From the NCBI GenBank assembly GCA_963693005.1, contig OY843726.1, positions 620,001 to 684,000 on the forward strand: 64,000 nt of DNA, given 5' to 3'. The position numbers and the translations under genes are program-made. This document shows positions 34,375-43,308 of the stretch, piece after piece. Within the stretch, counting starts at the first letter, position 1. Every line of letters starts with the position of its first letter. This stretch comes from Bodonicaedibacter sp963693005 (lineage in GTDB: Bacteria; Pseudomonadota; Alphaproteobacteria; UBA6184). A model generated the notes under the pieces. That model ran no database searches. It was not told the DNA's origin and saw only the letters and a program-made list of their open reading frames with translations.

Positions 34375-35673
34375 CTAATAACAATACGAGGCGAAAATAA
34401 CAGTTTCTATATCGTGATTATAGGTGTCTGCAAGTGTGATATTTCGTTCTCCTACATATGTTCTAGCATCATGGTGTATTACTTTTATTCCAAGGTTAAA
34501 CGGATTGATCGGGTCGGTCCATTCAACCCCAGTATTTACAGAAACATAGCCGCACGTATTAATAACAGCCCCGGCCATAAACTCAAATGTTCCATGCTGT
34601 TTTGTGTGAAGGGTATAGTTGATAGAGGGGGTGATTTCTGGGTTGGCAAAGCGTGGATAGTAAACGGTCTCTACTCCAAGGTTAAGCTGGAGGTTTCCTG
34701 ATAGCTTATAGCCAGAAACAATCTCTAGAGAAAGTCCTTTTCGTGTAAAGTAAAGATTTACATCGGGCAGCCTTATTCCTGCCCAAGAAGGAGTTGATAT
34801 TATGGGATCTCCTGTCTGTATGAAGTCCCAGTAGCCCTTTAGAAACATATAGGTAGAGCTGCTACATAAAAAAGATACCCAGCCACCATATTGAATATAA
34901 CTCATATCAAAATCAGGGGTTTTATATTTTTGATAGTGATTTACAATATGACCAATGTCTCCTGATAGGCTGTTGACAACTTTTGATTTGGTTTTAGCTG
35001 TATAGGTGATGGGTGCGAGCCTTCCCCGCATGTAAGTGCCAAAGTATGCAATATGACCATGGTTGCGATATGTCATATCAGCAATTGCGCTCGATAATCG
35101 AGCTTCGTTGTTTAGCCCTCCGGCATAAATAGGTAGGCCATGTTCGGGGTTTTTCAGATTAAGCTCCGAGTATATGGTTGCCGCATTATCGTTAAGCCTT
35201 GCGTACTTTAAAGCTGCTAAATAGTAGCATAATGCTGATTGATGCAGAGCATTCCCCCCAGACGGATCTCTATAGCCCAAAAATTTTCCAGGTGCAAATG
35301 CACGAATAGCGCGGGCATGACCAAACTCGTGATAAACTGAAAGATAGGGCCACCATTTTTCTGTTAAAAACCAGTTGCTTTCATCTTCATTAAGCTCTTT
35401 TCCTAGATATGGGGCATTCCAAAATAAATCTCCCAATGTTAAGAGTGCTCGACCAGTTGCCCCGCGAGTGGCTTTTGAAATAAAATCAAATGCAAAGCTA
35501 TAAAACTGCATAGTGGAAAGTGGAAGGTGTTTCATACCTTCGTTAGAGTTAAAATCGTCTACATATCCAAAAGACAGACTGAACTTACGTTTGAGCGGGA
35601 GTTGTGGGGTTGTTGCTTGAGTCACTGATAGATAGATGAAAAGTAGTAAGCTGAGCCTCTTCCAATTGTTCAT
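34375..35673 (-). CDS. Secreted HExxH metallopeptidase-like protein with C-terminal beta-barrel-like domain
   Basis: 432 residues; signal peptide 'MNNWKRLSLLLFIYLSVTQA'. A zinc-protease motif HEFGH lies at 115-119 in 'VYHEFGHARAIRAF', and a candidate third ligand is E190 in 'AGGLNNEARLSSA'. The C-terminal half (about 275-432) is beta-rich, carries 'LCSSSTY', 'GIRLPDVNLYF', 'SGYKLSGNLQLNL', 'VGERNI', and ends in Tyr as outer-membrane barrels do. Proteins at 40787-42289 and 63079-64000 share these C-terminal motifs. The start lies 89 nt inside the end of the upstream oxidoreductase in another frame. I do not recognise a named family; zinc dependence and outer-membrane location are inferred. Confidence 0.8.
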   Translation of the reverse strand: MNNWKRLSLLLFIYLSVTQATTPQLPLKRKFSLSFGYVDDFNSNEGMKHLPLSTMQFYSFAFDFISKATRGATGRALLTLGDLFWNAPYLGKELNEDESNWFLTEKWWPYLSVYHEFGHARAIRAFAPGKFLGYRDPSGGNALHQSALCYYLAALKYARLNDNAATIYSELNLKNPEHGLPIYAGGLNNEARLSSAIADMTYRNHGHIAYFGTYMRGRLAPITYTAKTKSKVVNSLSGDIGHIVNHYQKYKTPDFDMSYIQYGGWVSFLCSSSTYMFLKGYWDFIQTGDPIISTPSWAGIRLPDVNLYFTRKGLSLEIVSGYKLSGNLQLNLGVETVYYPRFANPEITPSINYTLHTKQHGTFEFMAGAVINTCGYVSVNTGVEWTDPINPFNLGIKVIHHDARTYVGERNITLADTYNHDIETVIFASYCY

Positions 35674-38600
35674 TATTATTCCTTTTTATAAGATCAGCGT
35701 ATTTTATTTTGTTGGTTTCTGCAATGTTTTTTGCACAGCCAAACGTTACATTTTTTTTTGCTCCTTGGTTGCGGGTTGTTGAGTAAATACACTGGGCACA
35801 TACTTGTTTCATCATGCACTGTAGATGTGTGTGTATAAAGGTATAGATGGTTTTCTTTGGAAGACTTTTGCTTATAGATTCAACAAACTCTAGTGATCCT
35901 AGCAAAAAGAATGTATCAAATCTTTGAAGCAGATCGGAGCAAAGATCATTTACCCCAGATATTTTTTTAAACTCAGATAGAGGCATACTTTGTACTAGCG
36001 GGGCCAAAATATCTAGATCAACCCCGACCTCTTGTAAAAATATTATGGGAGTGTTTTTCGGGGTGGGGAGCCCCGCACCCGCCGGTCCCATTAAAAATAC
36101 AGGGGTGTTTAGAGTTAGTTTTTCTAATTGGCGGGTAGATGCCCCGACCATGTTAATTTGGAATTTAATTTCTCCTTTTTGTGGGTTGATGAGAGTTGGG
36201 GAGAGGGGCGTGGCTTCAGTAAAGGTTGGACCATAGGGCTGAAGCTTGAAAAACTGGCCGGGTCTATAGTTTTTTGCCGCAGCCAAGGACTTAATAGTTA
36301 AGTGAAGAGTGTTGCTTTTCTTGGCAATAGAAAGGATCTGTGAAAAAAATCCATTTAAATTTATGACGTTGGATTTTGGGGTAAGCTTTAGGAGTTTTTT
36401 ATGAATTTCGGGAGCGGCTGATTTTGCGCTAGCCAGGGCCTTTACCACGCTACCTGAATACTGTGGGTGGAGGTCGCCCAAGTAAGATATGTGCCGGCCA
36501 TCAAATGTCTTATGAATGAAAAAAGAACCCTTGGATTGGGGGCTAAAGAAGTGACCATCTAAAGAGAGTTCCTCACACTCACTTGCCAGCACGGTATTTG
36601 GTTTTGTTCCGGCGGCAACAAGAAGCGTTTTAGCCTTAACGACCTGAGTTTTGTTTGAGACTTGAAATACAACTGCAGATAGAGAGCCCCGATCATCTGT
36701 TTCAATGGAGGTTGGGGTAGCAAACTCTACAAAACTTACGCCCTCAGAAAGTGCATTTTGTAGCTCATGGGGGTTAAGTTTATATGCGGGAGACTCTTGC
36801 AAGGTTTTTCGATAGTAGATTTTTACCCCACCCCACTGTTGTACATATTGTATATAGTTTGGGGGGCGGTTTTCGATCTTTGCTTGGTCTCGTTCTTTTA
36901 AAATAATGCGACCATGTTTTAAGAATATATCTGCAAGCTTGGGATTTGTTTTTAACGCTGCTTCTGCTGAGTGTTGTCCCAGTTGTTCGTGTATGTGTTG
37001 GTGTCGAATATAAAAATTCATAACTTGTATAGGATAGTAAGCCAAGGCCTCTGTTGCGGCATCGATGGCTGTTAGCCCAGCTCCAATTATGATAGCTGGC
37101 AATTGAATTCGAAGGGTCGTTTTTGTGTGAAGTTGAGCCGCCTCTCCGATGTTTAGGGCCATCAAGAAGTCCGAAGCAAGTCGCACGCCGGGGGCGGTCA
37201 TGTTGGGGTCTGATAATAATGTTGGGGATCCGGCACCCAGGCAAAGAGCAATATGATCAAAACCATATTCATTAAAAGCAGAGTTAATGGTTATGCTGCT
37301 TCCAAAGCGAACCCCACTTAAACATTGATATAATTTTCGTCTTTCTAAAAGCAATCGAATAACCAGCAAAAAATTTTTATCCCACCTGGAGGTAATACCA
37401 TATTCGGCCACACCTCCAAATCCGGATGCATATCTTTTTGAAAGTGGTTCAAAATATTGAGATATTTCTCGAATAGGAAGGTTTGTGTTTTTTAGCGCGT
37501 CTGGAAGGGGCTCTATTTTTAACCCATCAATTGCGGTTACATTGTGTCCGTATTGCATCATTAGGTGTGCTAAAGCAAAGCCAGATGGGCCCTGGCCCAC
37601 AACTAAAACATTATATCCTGAGTCTTTTTCTGCAGTGGGGTGTTTTAAATTTAAAGGATTCCATCGTGTGAGTAAGCTATAAATTTCAAAACCATAAGGT
37701 AGCGCCAACACATCTTTCAATAGCCTAGTTTCAATAGAAGGGATATCGACAGGCGTTTGTTTTTGAAAGATACAACTGCGTGAGCAGTCATAGCAAATAC
37801 GATGACCTGTGGCGGCAACCATGGGATTGTCAAGAGTTACAACCGCAAGAGAGGCAATGAGGTGTCCTTGCTCGAATAAAATGTTCATTTCAGAAATTTT
37901 TTGATCTAAGGGACATCCAGATAGGGGCTGACTGTGAGCATCAAGTTGAAAGGAGCTATCGGTATTTTTAAAACCCTTTCTACAACTGTCTTTTTCTCGA
38001 TCGTGACATTTAATGCAGTAGAATGCCTCGTCGATAGCATGAGAAGTTGAAATTCCAGAGTCTGTTAGGTTGAATCCAGAGCGATTTTTCCTGGAATCAG
38101 ACACAACACAACCTTTCTCGTGTTGAAAGAGAAAAAGTTTTTTGGAGTCTGTTTTTTGAGGGTGTTTGAACAAAAATCCTTTTGCATGTATTTTTTTTCC
38201 CTCTGTAGAATGGTGCGCCCACGCAGAGTACTCACGAAAAAGATTAATCGCGTTTTCGTCGTTTCGATTCAATGCGGCAAGCCCGAGATGTGCAAAAGTA
38301 ATTTCGTCGTTGGGGTTTATGTTTTGTCCTAAATGGTCAGATAGTTTTTCTAATATTTTTTTACTAGTGTCTGTGCTGGGCGTGTTTTTTGAGTGTAGGG
38401 CGTCGCGCTGGATAAAGCTTCGCTTAAAGTGGCTTGCTAATCGAGATTGATGGTGTTTGTCATATTTAATTTGAGCAATGGACTCTAGTTGGAACAATTC
38501 TACCAAGAACTGTTCTACTAGAAGAGACAGAAGTATAAGATCGTCATCAAGTTTTGTTGTGCATGTGATGCGATTGTGAAGGGGGTGGTTGTGCGTTTTT

Positions 38601-38686
38601 ACATAGTCTAAGAAAACCTTTTGTAGGTCTTGAAGACGTGAAGAACTATAAAAATCAGACCATGAAAAACCAAAGCGTGGAGACAT
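35585..38686 (-). CDS. Multidomain FAD/Fe-S NAD(P)H oxidoreductase (GltD-like plus PyrK-like)
   Basis: 1033 residues. The N-terminal half has Cys pairs (C224, C227, C235, C258, C298, C301, C305) that could bind Fe-S clusters, then a glutamate-synthase small-subunit-type FAD/NAD module beginning with 'VVGQGPSG' (364-369 for GQGPSG) and 'IIIGAGLTAIDAATEAL'. The last 230 residues resemble a ferredoxin-reductase/dihydroorotate-dehydrogenase electron-transfer unit ('YRPGQFFKLQPYG', 'LMGPAGAGLP') with cysteines C957, C963, C966 and C984 in a [2Fe-2S]-like pattern. Large oxidoreductases of this layout exist in Alphaproteobacteria; the donor and acceptor are unknown. Overlaps the downstream protease gene by 89 nt. 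Confidence 0.8.
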   Translation of the reverse strand: MSPRFGFSWSDFYSSSRLQDLQKVFLDYVKTHNHPLHNRITCTTKLDDDLILLSLLVEQFLVELFQLESIAQIKYDKHHQSRLASHFKRSFIQRDALHSKNTPSTDTSKKILEKLSDHLGQNINPNDEITFAHLGLAALNRNDENAINLFREYSAWAHHSTEGKKIHAKGFLFKHPQKTDSKKLFLFQHEKGCVVSDSRKNRSGFNLTDSGISTSHAIDEAFYCIKCHDREKDSCRKGFKNTDSSFQLDAHSQPLSGCPLDQKISEMNILFEQGHLIASLAVVTLDNPMVAATGHRICYDCSRSCIFQKQTPVDIPSIETRLLKDVLALPYGFEIYSLLTRWNPLNLKHPTAEKDSGYNVLVVGQGPSGFALAHLMMQYGHNVTAIDGLKIEPLPDALKNTNLPIREISQYFEPLSKRYASGFGGVAEYGITSRWDKNFLLVIRLLLERRKLYQCLSGVRFGSSITINSAFNEYGFDHIALCLGAGSPTLLSDPNMTAPGVRLASDFLMALNIGEAAQLHTKTTLRIQLPAIIIGAGLTAIDAATEALAYYPIQVMNFYIRHQHIHEQLGQHSAEAALKTNPKLADIFLKHGRIILKERDQAKIENRPPNYIQYVQQWGGVKIYYRKTLQESPAYKLNPHELQNALSEGVSFVEFATPTSIETDDRGSLSAVVFQVSNKTQVVKAKTLLVAAGTKPNTVLASECEELSLDGHFFSPQSKGSFFIHKTFDGRHISYLGDLHPQYSGSVVKALASAKSAAPEIHKKLLKLTPKSNVINLNGFFSQILSIAKKSNTLHLTIKSLAAAKNYRPGQFFKLQPYGPTFTEATPLSPTLINPQKGEIKFQINMVGASTRQLEKLTLNTPVFLMGPAGAGLPTPKNTPIIFLQEVGVDLDILAPLVQSMPLSEFKKISGVNDLCSDLLQRFDTFFLLGSLEFVESISKSLPKKTIYTFIHTHLQCMMKQVCAQCIYSTTRNQGAKKNVTFGCAKNIAETNKIKYADLIKRNNNEQLEEAQLTTFHLSISDSSNNPTTPAQT

Positions 38687-38742
38687 AATAAAACCGTTAA
38701 TACAATCTTTGTCTATACCCTTAACACATAAATAAGTCTGTG

Positions 38743-38771
38743 TTTTTAAAAAAGGGCGCGCGCGGGCGCCC
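38743..38771 (-). terminator. Intrinsic terminator after thyX
   Basis: On the minus strand GGGCGC (38771-38766) pairs with GCGCCC (38759-38754) around a 6-nt loop, followed by TTTTTT and AAAAACA. It lies 24 nt after the thyX stop and before the oxidoreductase start, so thyX is probably a single-gene transcript. Confidence 0.82.
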
Positions 38772-38794
38772 TAGTGCCGTTAGTTGTTTTGTTT

Positions 38795-39739
38795 TTAGCT
38801 TTCTCTCGAAAGAGTTGCTGAGATTTCGCCCCATTCGCGTGCGGTAAGGCCGCTGTTTTCTTTTGTAACTGTTTCTCCTGCAATCATTCGTTGTAAAACG
38901 GCCAGTCCGCTTTTTGAGAAATAAGCACCCTGCTTCCGATATTCCATGAATGCATTGTATGATTGAGGGACCCAACTTTTCATGACTTCCAGCATTACGT
39001 TTGCGTAGGCTTGAATTTCATATTGCGCGTGTGAATCGGCGCGCAGAGACAGAAAATGCATTAAATTATGAAGATTTGTTTTCCAATACCACTGGGTATA
39101 AAAATTAATAGGAAGATTCATTCGGGCTAGCTCGCGAGCAAGACCTTTTTTGTTTTCATCAAGCGTATTTCCATTCTCATCCATATTGAGCATTTCTTGA
39201 TAGTGAGAATAAGATTGATTGGAGTCTTGTTTTAGTAAGGTAAGCACGCGATCTGCTTCTGCTCCCGACAAAATACCTCCTCGACCCTGGTTGTTAATTT
39301 CAGACTGAGCTGCAAGGTGTTCGGGGGCTGGAATATAAAACTCTTTGTCTAAAATTGAGTAACGGGCAGAGTATTCGTTGACGCTGGCCGTGCGATGGCG
39401 GATCCATTGTCTTGCAACAAAAATAGGCAACTTAATGTGAAATTTAATATCACACATTTCAAAAGGGGTTGTATGGCGATGACGCATTAAGTAGTTTATA
39501 AGTCCCTGGTCTTGGTTGACTTTTTTTGTTCCCTTTCCATAAGAAACGCGCGCCGCCTGAACAATTGAACTGTCATCTCCCATATAGTCTACTACTCTTA
39601 CAAACCCGTGATCCAAAACTTTTAAGGGCTCATATAAAGTACTTTCAAGCGAAGAAACGGTTGCACGTTTGGTTGTGAATCTTTGAGCTTTTATCTCTGC
39701 CAGCTCGTCTTCTTTTGAGTTTGTTGGTAATTCTGTCAT
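38795..39739 (-). CDS. thyX: FAD-dependent thymidylate synthase ThyX
   Basis: 314 residues. The ThyX motif RHR-x7-S is present as 'RHRTASVNEYS', with a preceding 'FVARQWI' and a second 'HRHTTPFE' block. 'LHNLMHFLSLR' and 'HAQYEIQAYANVM' are also ThyX hallmarks. It methylates dUMP using methylenetetrahydrofolate and FAD, replacing ThyA. An N-terminal extension of about 40 residues is common in alphaproteobacterial ThyX. A perfect palindrome lies about 34 nt upstream of the start. Confidence 0.95.
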   Translation of the reverse strand: MTELPTNSKEDELAEIKAQRFTTKRATVSSLESTLYEPLKVLDHGFVRVVDYMGDDSSIVQAARVSYGKGTKKVNQDQGLINYLMRHRHTTPFEMCDIKFHIKLPIFVARQWIRHRTASVNEYSARYSILDKEFYIPAPEHLAAQSEINNQGRGGILSGAEADRVLTLLKQDSNQSYSHYQEMLNMDENGNTLDENKKGLARELARMNLPINFYTQWYWKTNLHNLMHFLSLRADSHAQYEIQAYANVMLEVMKSWVPQSYNAFMEYRKQGAYFSKSGLAVLQRMIAGETVTKENSGLTAREWGEISATLSRES

Positions 39740-39772
39740 GATACTGTCCTGTATTAATTTTGATAACTTAAC

Positions 39773-39797
39773 TCGTTTGATTTAGAAAATCAAACGA
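39773..39797. promoter_or_regulatory. Perfect 11-bp palindrome between divergent thyX and trmJ
   Basis: TCGTTTGATTT at 39773-39783 and its exact complement at 39787-39797 surround a 3-nt loop. No T-run is on either side, so it is not an intrinsic terminator. It lies in the 124-nt shared promoter region (34 nt from the thyX ATG, 67 nt from trmJ). An operator is a reasonable guess. Confidence 0.5.
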
Positions 39798-39863
39798 CAG
39801 AATTACTAGCATTTTACACGAAAGCACACTATCCTGATTTGCAATTAATACAAGTATATATTT

Positions 39864-40700
39864 ATGGCAGGAACAAATCACACAAAAGTACCCGTTTACC
39901 CACCTCAAATTTGCATAATTTTGGTTGAGCCAGCGCTTCCAGAAAACGTCGGTATGGTGGCGAGAGCAATGCTGAATTGTGGCTTGACAGAGTTGCGCGT
40001 CGTAAATCCTCGTTGGGTTGAGCGGGGGGAGCCCCTGGTACATGAACGCGCTATAGCCGCGTCTGCTGGCGGAGATGAAGTTGTTAGATCAATAAAAGTT
40101 TATGATTCTTTGAGATGCTCGATTGCGGACATATCATACTTGGTTGCAACATCGCCGCGAGTGCATGATATTCAAAAGCCGGTGGTGGATCCAAATGGTG
40201 CAATAAAAAATTTAAGCATGGCTTATGGGGCAAAAAACAAATGTGCTGTGATGTTTGGGTGTGAAAAGAGTGGCCTGACAAATGAGCAAATTACTTTTGC
40301 TGATAGTATTTTAAACATACCACTAAACCCTAATTACTCATCGTTGAATTTAGCTCAAGCCGTTTTATTAGTTGCGTACGAGTGGAGAAAGCTGAATATT
40401 ATTCAGGAATTGCCGCATTCGGGGGCTGAGTTGATTTCTCCATTAGAAGAGCAGGTAGAGTTTTTTGAAAGATTGGAAAAAGAGTTAGACTACTCTGGAT
40501 TTTTAAGAGTTCAAGAAAAGAGGTCTGGAATGATTCAAAATATTAGGAATATTTTCACGCGCGCAGGACTTTCTTCACAAGAGGTGCGAACTCTTCATGG
40601 AATTCTGACATACCTGTTAAAATCAAAAGAAAACAAAGAAGAGTCTAAGGAGTTTTATGAGAGACAACAGAAAAAAAGAAGAATAAAGAAAAATGTTTAG
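39864..40700 (+). CDS. trmJ: tRNA (cytidine/uridine-32-2'-O)-methyltransferase TrmJ
   Basis: 278 residues. SpoU-family (SPOUT) motifs: motif 1 'ILVEPALPENVGMVARAMLNCGL', motif 2 'MFGCEKSGLTNEQI' and motif 3 'IPLNPNYSSLNLAQAVLLVAYE'. The extended C-terminal helical region suits TrmJ rather than other SpoU enzymes. A Lys/Arg-rich tail ('RQQKKRRIKKN') ends the protein. It modifies tRNA position 32. Confidence 0.88.
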   Translation: MAGTNHTKVPVYPPQICIILVEPALPENVGMVARAMLNCGLTELRVVNPRWVERGEPLVHERAIAASAGGDEVVRSIKVYDSLRCSIADISYLVATSPRVHDIQKPVVDPNGAIKNLSMAYGAKNKCAVMFGCEKSGLTNEQITFADSILNIPLNPNYSSLNLAQAVLLVAYEWRKLNIIQELPHSGAELISPLEEQVEFFERLEKELDYSGFLRVQEKRSGMIQNIRNIFTRAGLSSQEVRTLHGILTYLLKSKENKEESKEFYERQQKKRRIKKNV

Positions 40701-40786
40701 TCAAAAAATAATACTTTTGTGGGTTATTTCTTTATTTTTGGATTGATTTTACCTATATTGGTAAGTGTTTGGTTTGAGGGGGTTCG

Positions 40787-42289
40787 TTGATTAGGTCAGT
40801 ACTATTTGTTGTGAGTGTGTGTGTATCGGTTTCTGTTGCGAAAGAGCCGTTGGTCACTACCAGCGCTGTGAATACCGAGGGGATGATGAGTCCACATAAA
40901 AAAAAGGGGGATAGCCCCATCCTATTTGTGGGCCGCAAATTAGGTGCTCATTCTGGATATCTTCCATTTTCAGGAAATGTCGCTTACTCGACTCAAGTGT
41001 CAGCTTCATTAACAAATGATATTTCAGATATTTTGAGTTTTGGTTTTGATCGCTTACATAGGGCGTTTAAGCCCGACAATTTTCTTTCTCGGTTTGTTCT
41101 TGCTAATGTTTACTATTATTCGTTATTTCCCATACATCTGATCGGAGATATGACGAGGTATCAATGGGCGACAGCATCAAGGATGGCTGCGGTAGGTTTA
41201 AGGCCAAACTTTTGGGATCTTGGCATAGATTCAGAGGTTTCCATTTATCATGGTGTAAGTATTTGGGATCTGTGGTCAGCGCCTTTTAGATCATGGAAAA
41301 ATGACTCACTTAGTCGGGCCCTTAGTGTTAAAAGATACGCGCCAGTTGTGATTGCAAGCGATAAAAAACTATTCGAAAGTAAAGCTACAGAGGAGTGCTA
41401 TGACTCAATTTTACTCTCCAAGAGCTCCGGTCTTTCTGAAGTAAAAACAAAAAATAAAAAGCTGTCGGTCAACAAGGAAGAGCATGCTCAACTTATTCAA
41501 AACTCCTTCTTTTTAAAGTGGAATGCTGTGCGTTTAGCAGCGGGCCATAATGATCAGTCTGATCGAGCTCGGGAACTGCAGAACAAGTCCTACTGGGACG
41601 AGTGTGTATACCTAGACGGGTCAAACTACTTAAGAATGCGACTGTTTTTGCCGGTGCTTGGGTTGGTGGCAGCCTTACAAAAAGATGCACATAGTGCAAA
41701 CCCAGCTGAGAGTGACGCTAATTTATCACTATTGGAAAGTGTTTACGCGCAGCAAGGCATTAACTTGTCTTCGGGAAAAATTGCGGCTCTTTCTTTATTA
41801 AGTGCACTGTGTAGTAGTAGTTTTTACAAAACATTTCGTTATGTTCATTGGGGATACTATCACTCGGGGGAGTTGAGTTATCGTGCGTATGAATGGAAAG
41901 GGCTCCGAATTCCAGATGTTGTTCCATACTTAAATTCCAGTGGTATGTCGTATTGCTTAACAAGCGGATATAGAGTGTCTCCTACTTTAATTGTGCCTTT
42001 CTCGTGTGAGATTCAGATAGTGGGAGATTCGGCCTTTGAATTGAGTTTTGGGGTTGTGAAACGCTTTTCTAACCTGTGGAATTTAGATTTTTCTGCCAAT
42101 GTGTCTTTTGGCGCGGGTGGTGTTGAGGGTAAGGTAGGTTGTGCTCTATATCCATGGGGGAATGTTGCAGTTGAATCTGGAATTAATGTCTATAATTCAA
42201 ATATGTTAGAGGGGCGTCGCCGGATTTTGTCGCTAAAAAATGGTGAGACAGATTTCGAGATTTTTACTAAAATTAGTCTAATTTATTAA
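40787..42289 (+). CDS. Secreted protein, degenerate member of the HExxH/beta-barrel family
   Basis: 500 residues from a TTG preceded by GAGGGGG; a signal peptide follows ('MIRSVLFVVSVCVSVSVA'). The C-terminal half matches the 34375-35673 protein: 'ALCSSSFYKTF', 'GLRIPDVVPYL', 'TSGYRVSPTLIVPF', 'LEGRRRI', 'GETDFEIF' and a final Tyr. The middle has 'AGHNDQSDRAREL', aligned to AGGLNNEARL in the relative, with Gln in place of the candidate zinc-binding Glu. No HExxH is found in the whole sequence. It is therefore a likely non-catalytic relative; surface or outer-membrane location is inferred. Confidence 0.78.
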   Translation: MIRSVLFVVSVCVSVSVAKEPLVTTSAVNTEGMMSPHKKKGDSPILFVGRKLGAHSGYLPFSGNVAYSTQVSASLTNDISDILSFGFDRLHRAFKPDNFLSRFVLANVYYYSLFPIHLIGDMTRYQWATASRMAAVGLRPNFWDLGIDSEVSIYHGVSIWDLWSAPFRSWKNDSLSRALSVKRYAPVVIASDKKLFESKATEECYDSILLSKSSGLSEVKTKNKKLSVNKEEHAQLIQNSFFLKWNAVRLAAGHNDQSDRARELQNKSYWDECVYLDGSNYLRMRLFLPVLGLVAALQKDAHSANPAESDANLSLLESVYAQQGINLSSGKIAALSLLSALCSSSFYKTFRYVHWGYYHSGELSYRAYEWKGLRIPDVVPYLNSSGMSYCLTSGYRVSPTLIVPFSCEIQIVGDSAFELSFGVVKRFSNLWNLDFSANVSFGAGGVEGKVGCALYPWGNVAVESGINVYNSNMLEGRRRILSLKNGETDFEIFTKISLIY

Positions 42290-42311
42290 AAAACATCTTA
42301 GGAGATTTAGC

Positions 42312-42530
42312 GTGGTAAGTGATCTTTCGTTTGAAGACGCAATGAAGAAGCTAGAGGAGGTGGTTCAGTTCTTAGAAAAAGGAAATATTCCTTTAGAAAA
42401 GGCTGTGCTAGCCTATGAAGAAGGAATGAAGCTGAAGCAGTTTTGTTTAACTAAGCTAGATGAGGCTCAGCTTCGAATTGAGAAAGTTACTGGTGTTCCT
42501 AATCGCCAGAAAGAAGAGGTTGAAGCTTAA
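42312..42530 (+). CDS. xseB: Exodeoxyribonuclease VII small subunit
   Basis: 72 residues from GTG. 'LSFEDAMKKLEEVVQFLEKGNIPLEKAVLAYEEGMKL' contains the XseB signature (split for length), with 'LTKLDEAQLRIEKV' finishing the coiled fold. It works with XseA, which is not in this window, to degrade single-stranded DNA. The rsmE start lies 1 nt after the stop, so the two are coupled. Confidence 0.95.
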   Translation: MVSDLSFEDAMKKLEEVVQFLEKGNIPLEKAVLAYEEGMKLKQFCLTKLDEAQLRIEKVTGVPNRQKEEVEA

Positions 42531-42531
42531 T

Positions 42532-43254
42532 ATGGCTAGACATATTCCCAGGCTTTATGTGGGACCGTACTCACTATCTGCGGGACAAACGATAACCCTT
42601 GTGGATAGTCAACATCATTACCTTGCCCATGTTTTGAGAACACAAGTAGGAGCAAAAACACTTCTGTTTAATGAGAGAGATGGAGAGTGGGAGTGTGTTG
42701 TTGATCTGTTGTCCAAAAATTTTGTGCGTGTTGCAGTGAGGTTTCAGTTAAAAAAAAGTCGAGCACTTCCCAAAACGCATCTTTATTTTTCACCTTTGCG
42801 AAAAGAGCGTATGATGGATGTTTTAGAGAAAGGTACAGAGTTGGGGGTGACGCATTTTCACCCTGTCCTTACTGACCATACGGTGCACGGCCGTTTGAAT
42901 ATGGACAAAATGTTAGTATATATACAAGATGCGGCAGAGCAGTGTGGCCGGTGTGATATTCCGCAGTTGACGGAGCTAAGAAGCTTCGGTGAAGTTTTAA
43001 CTAATTGGAGTGCTAGCTCCAGTTTGTTTTTGGCGCTAGAGCGTGAAACACTTCTGCCCCTTGCTCTTAATAAGGAAGAAGACAGTATTTGTGTGGCGGT
43101 GGGACCTGAGGGCGGTTGGTCAGATGAAGAAAAAAAGCGGTTTCAAACCCTTTCGTTTATAAGACCTTTTAGTTTAGGAAACCTAACTTTGCGAGCTGAT
43201 ACTGCCGCAATATCTAGTTTGACATTGGTGAATTATTTTAGAATGGCAGAGTAG
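42532..43254 (+). CDS. rsmE: 16S rRNA (uracil1498-N3)-methyltransferase RsmE
   Basis: 240 residues from the ATG at 42532; the frame continues upstream inside xseB but without homology. 'RLYVGPYSLSAGQ' opens the PUA-like domain, then the SPOUT core carries 'KERMMDVLEKGTELGVTHFHPV', 'AEQCGRCDIPQL', 'VAVGPEGGWSDEE' and 'SLGNLTLRADTAAISSL', all diagnostic. It methylates U1498 of 16S rRNA. Confidence 0.94.
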   Translation: MARHIPRLYVGPYSLSAGQTITLVDSQHHYLAHVLRTQVGAKTLLFNERDGEWECVVDLLSKNFVRVAVRFQLKKSRALPKTHLYFSPLRKERMMDVLEKGTELGVTHFHPVLTDHTVHGRLNMDKMLVYIQDAAEQCGRCDIPQLTELRSFGEVLTNWSASSSLFLALERETLLPLALNKEEDSICVAVGPEGGWSDEEKKRFQTLSFIRPFSLGNLTLRADTAAISSLTLVNYFRMAE

Positions 43255-43308
43255 CCCCCAAAGGTTCTAATTTTTTGGCCTATTCATAATAAAAAGAACG
43301 ACAAAAAT

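Noticed and set aside
36780..37244. 154-residue frame inside the large oxidoreductase
   Set aside because: Same strand, alternate frame, Arg/His/Ser-rich and no motif; a shadow of the real coding frame.
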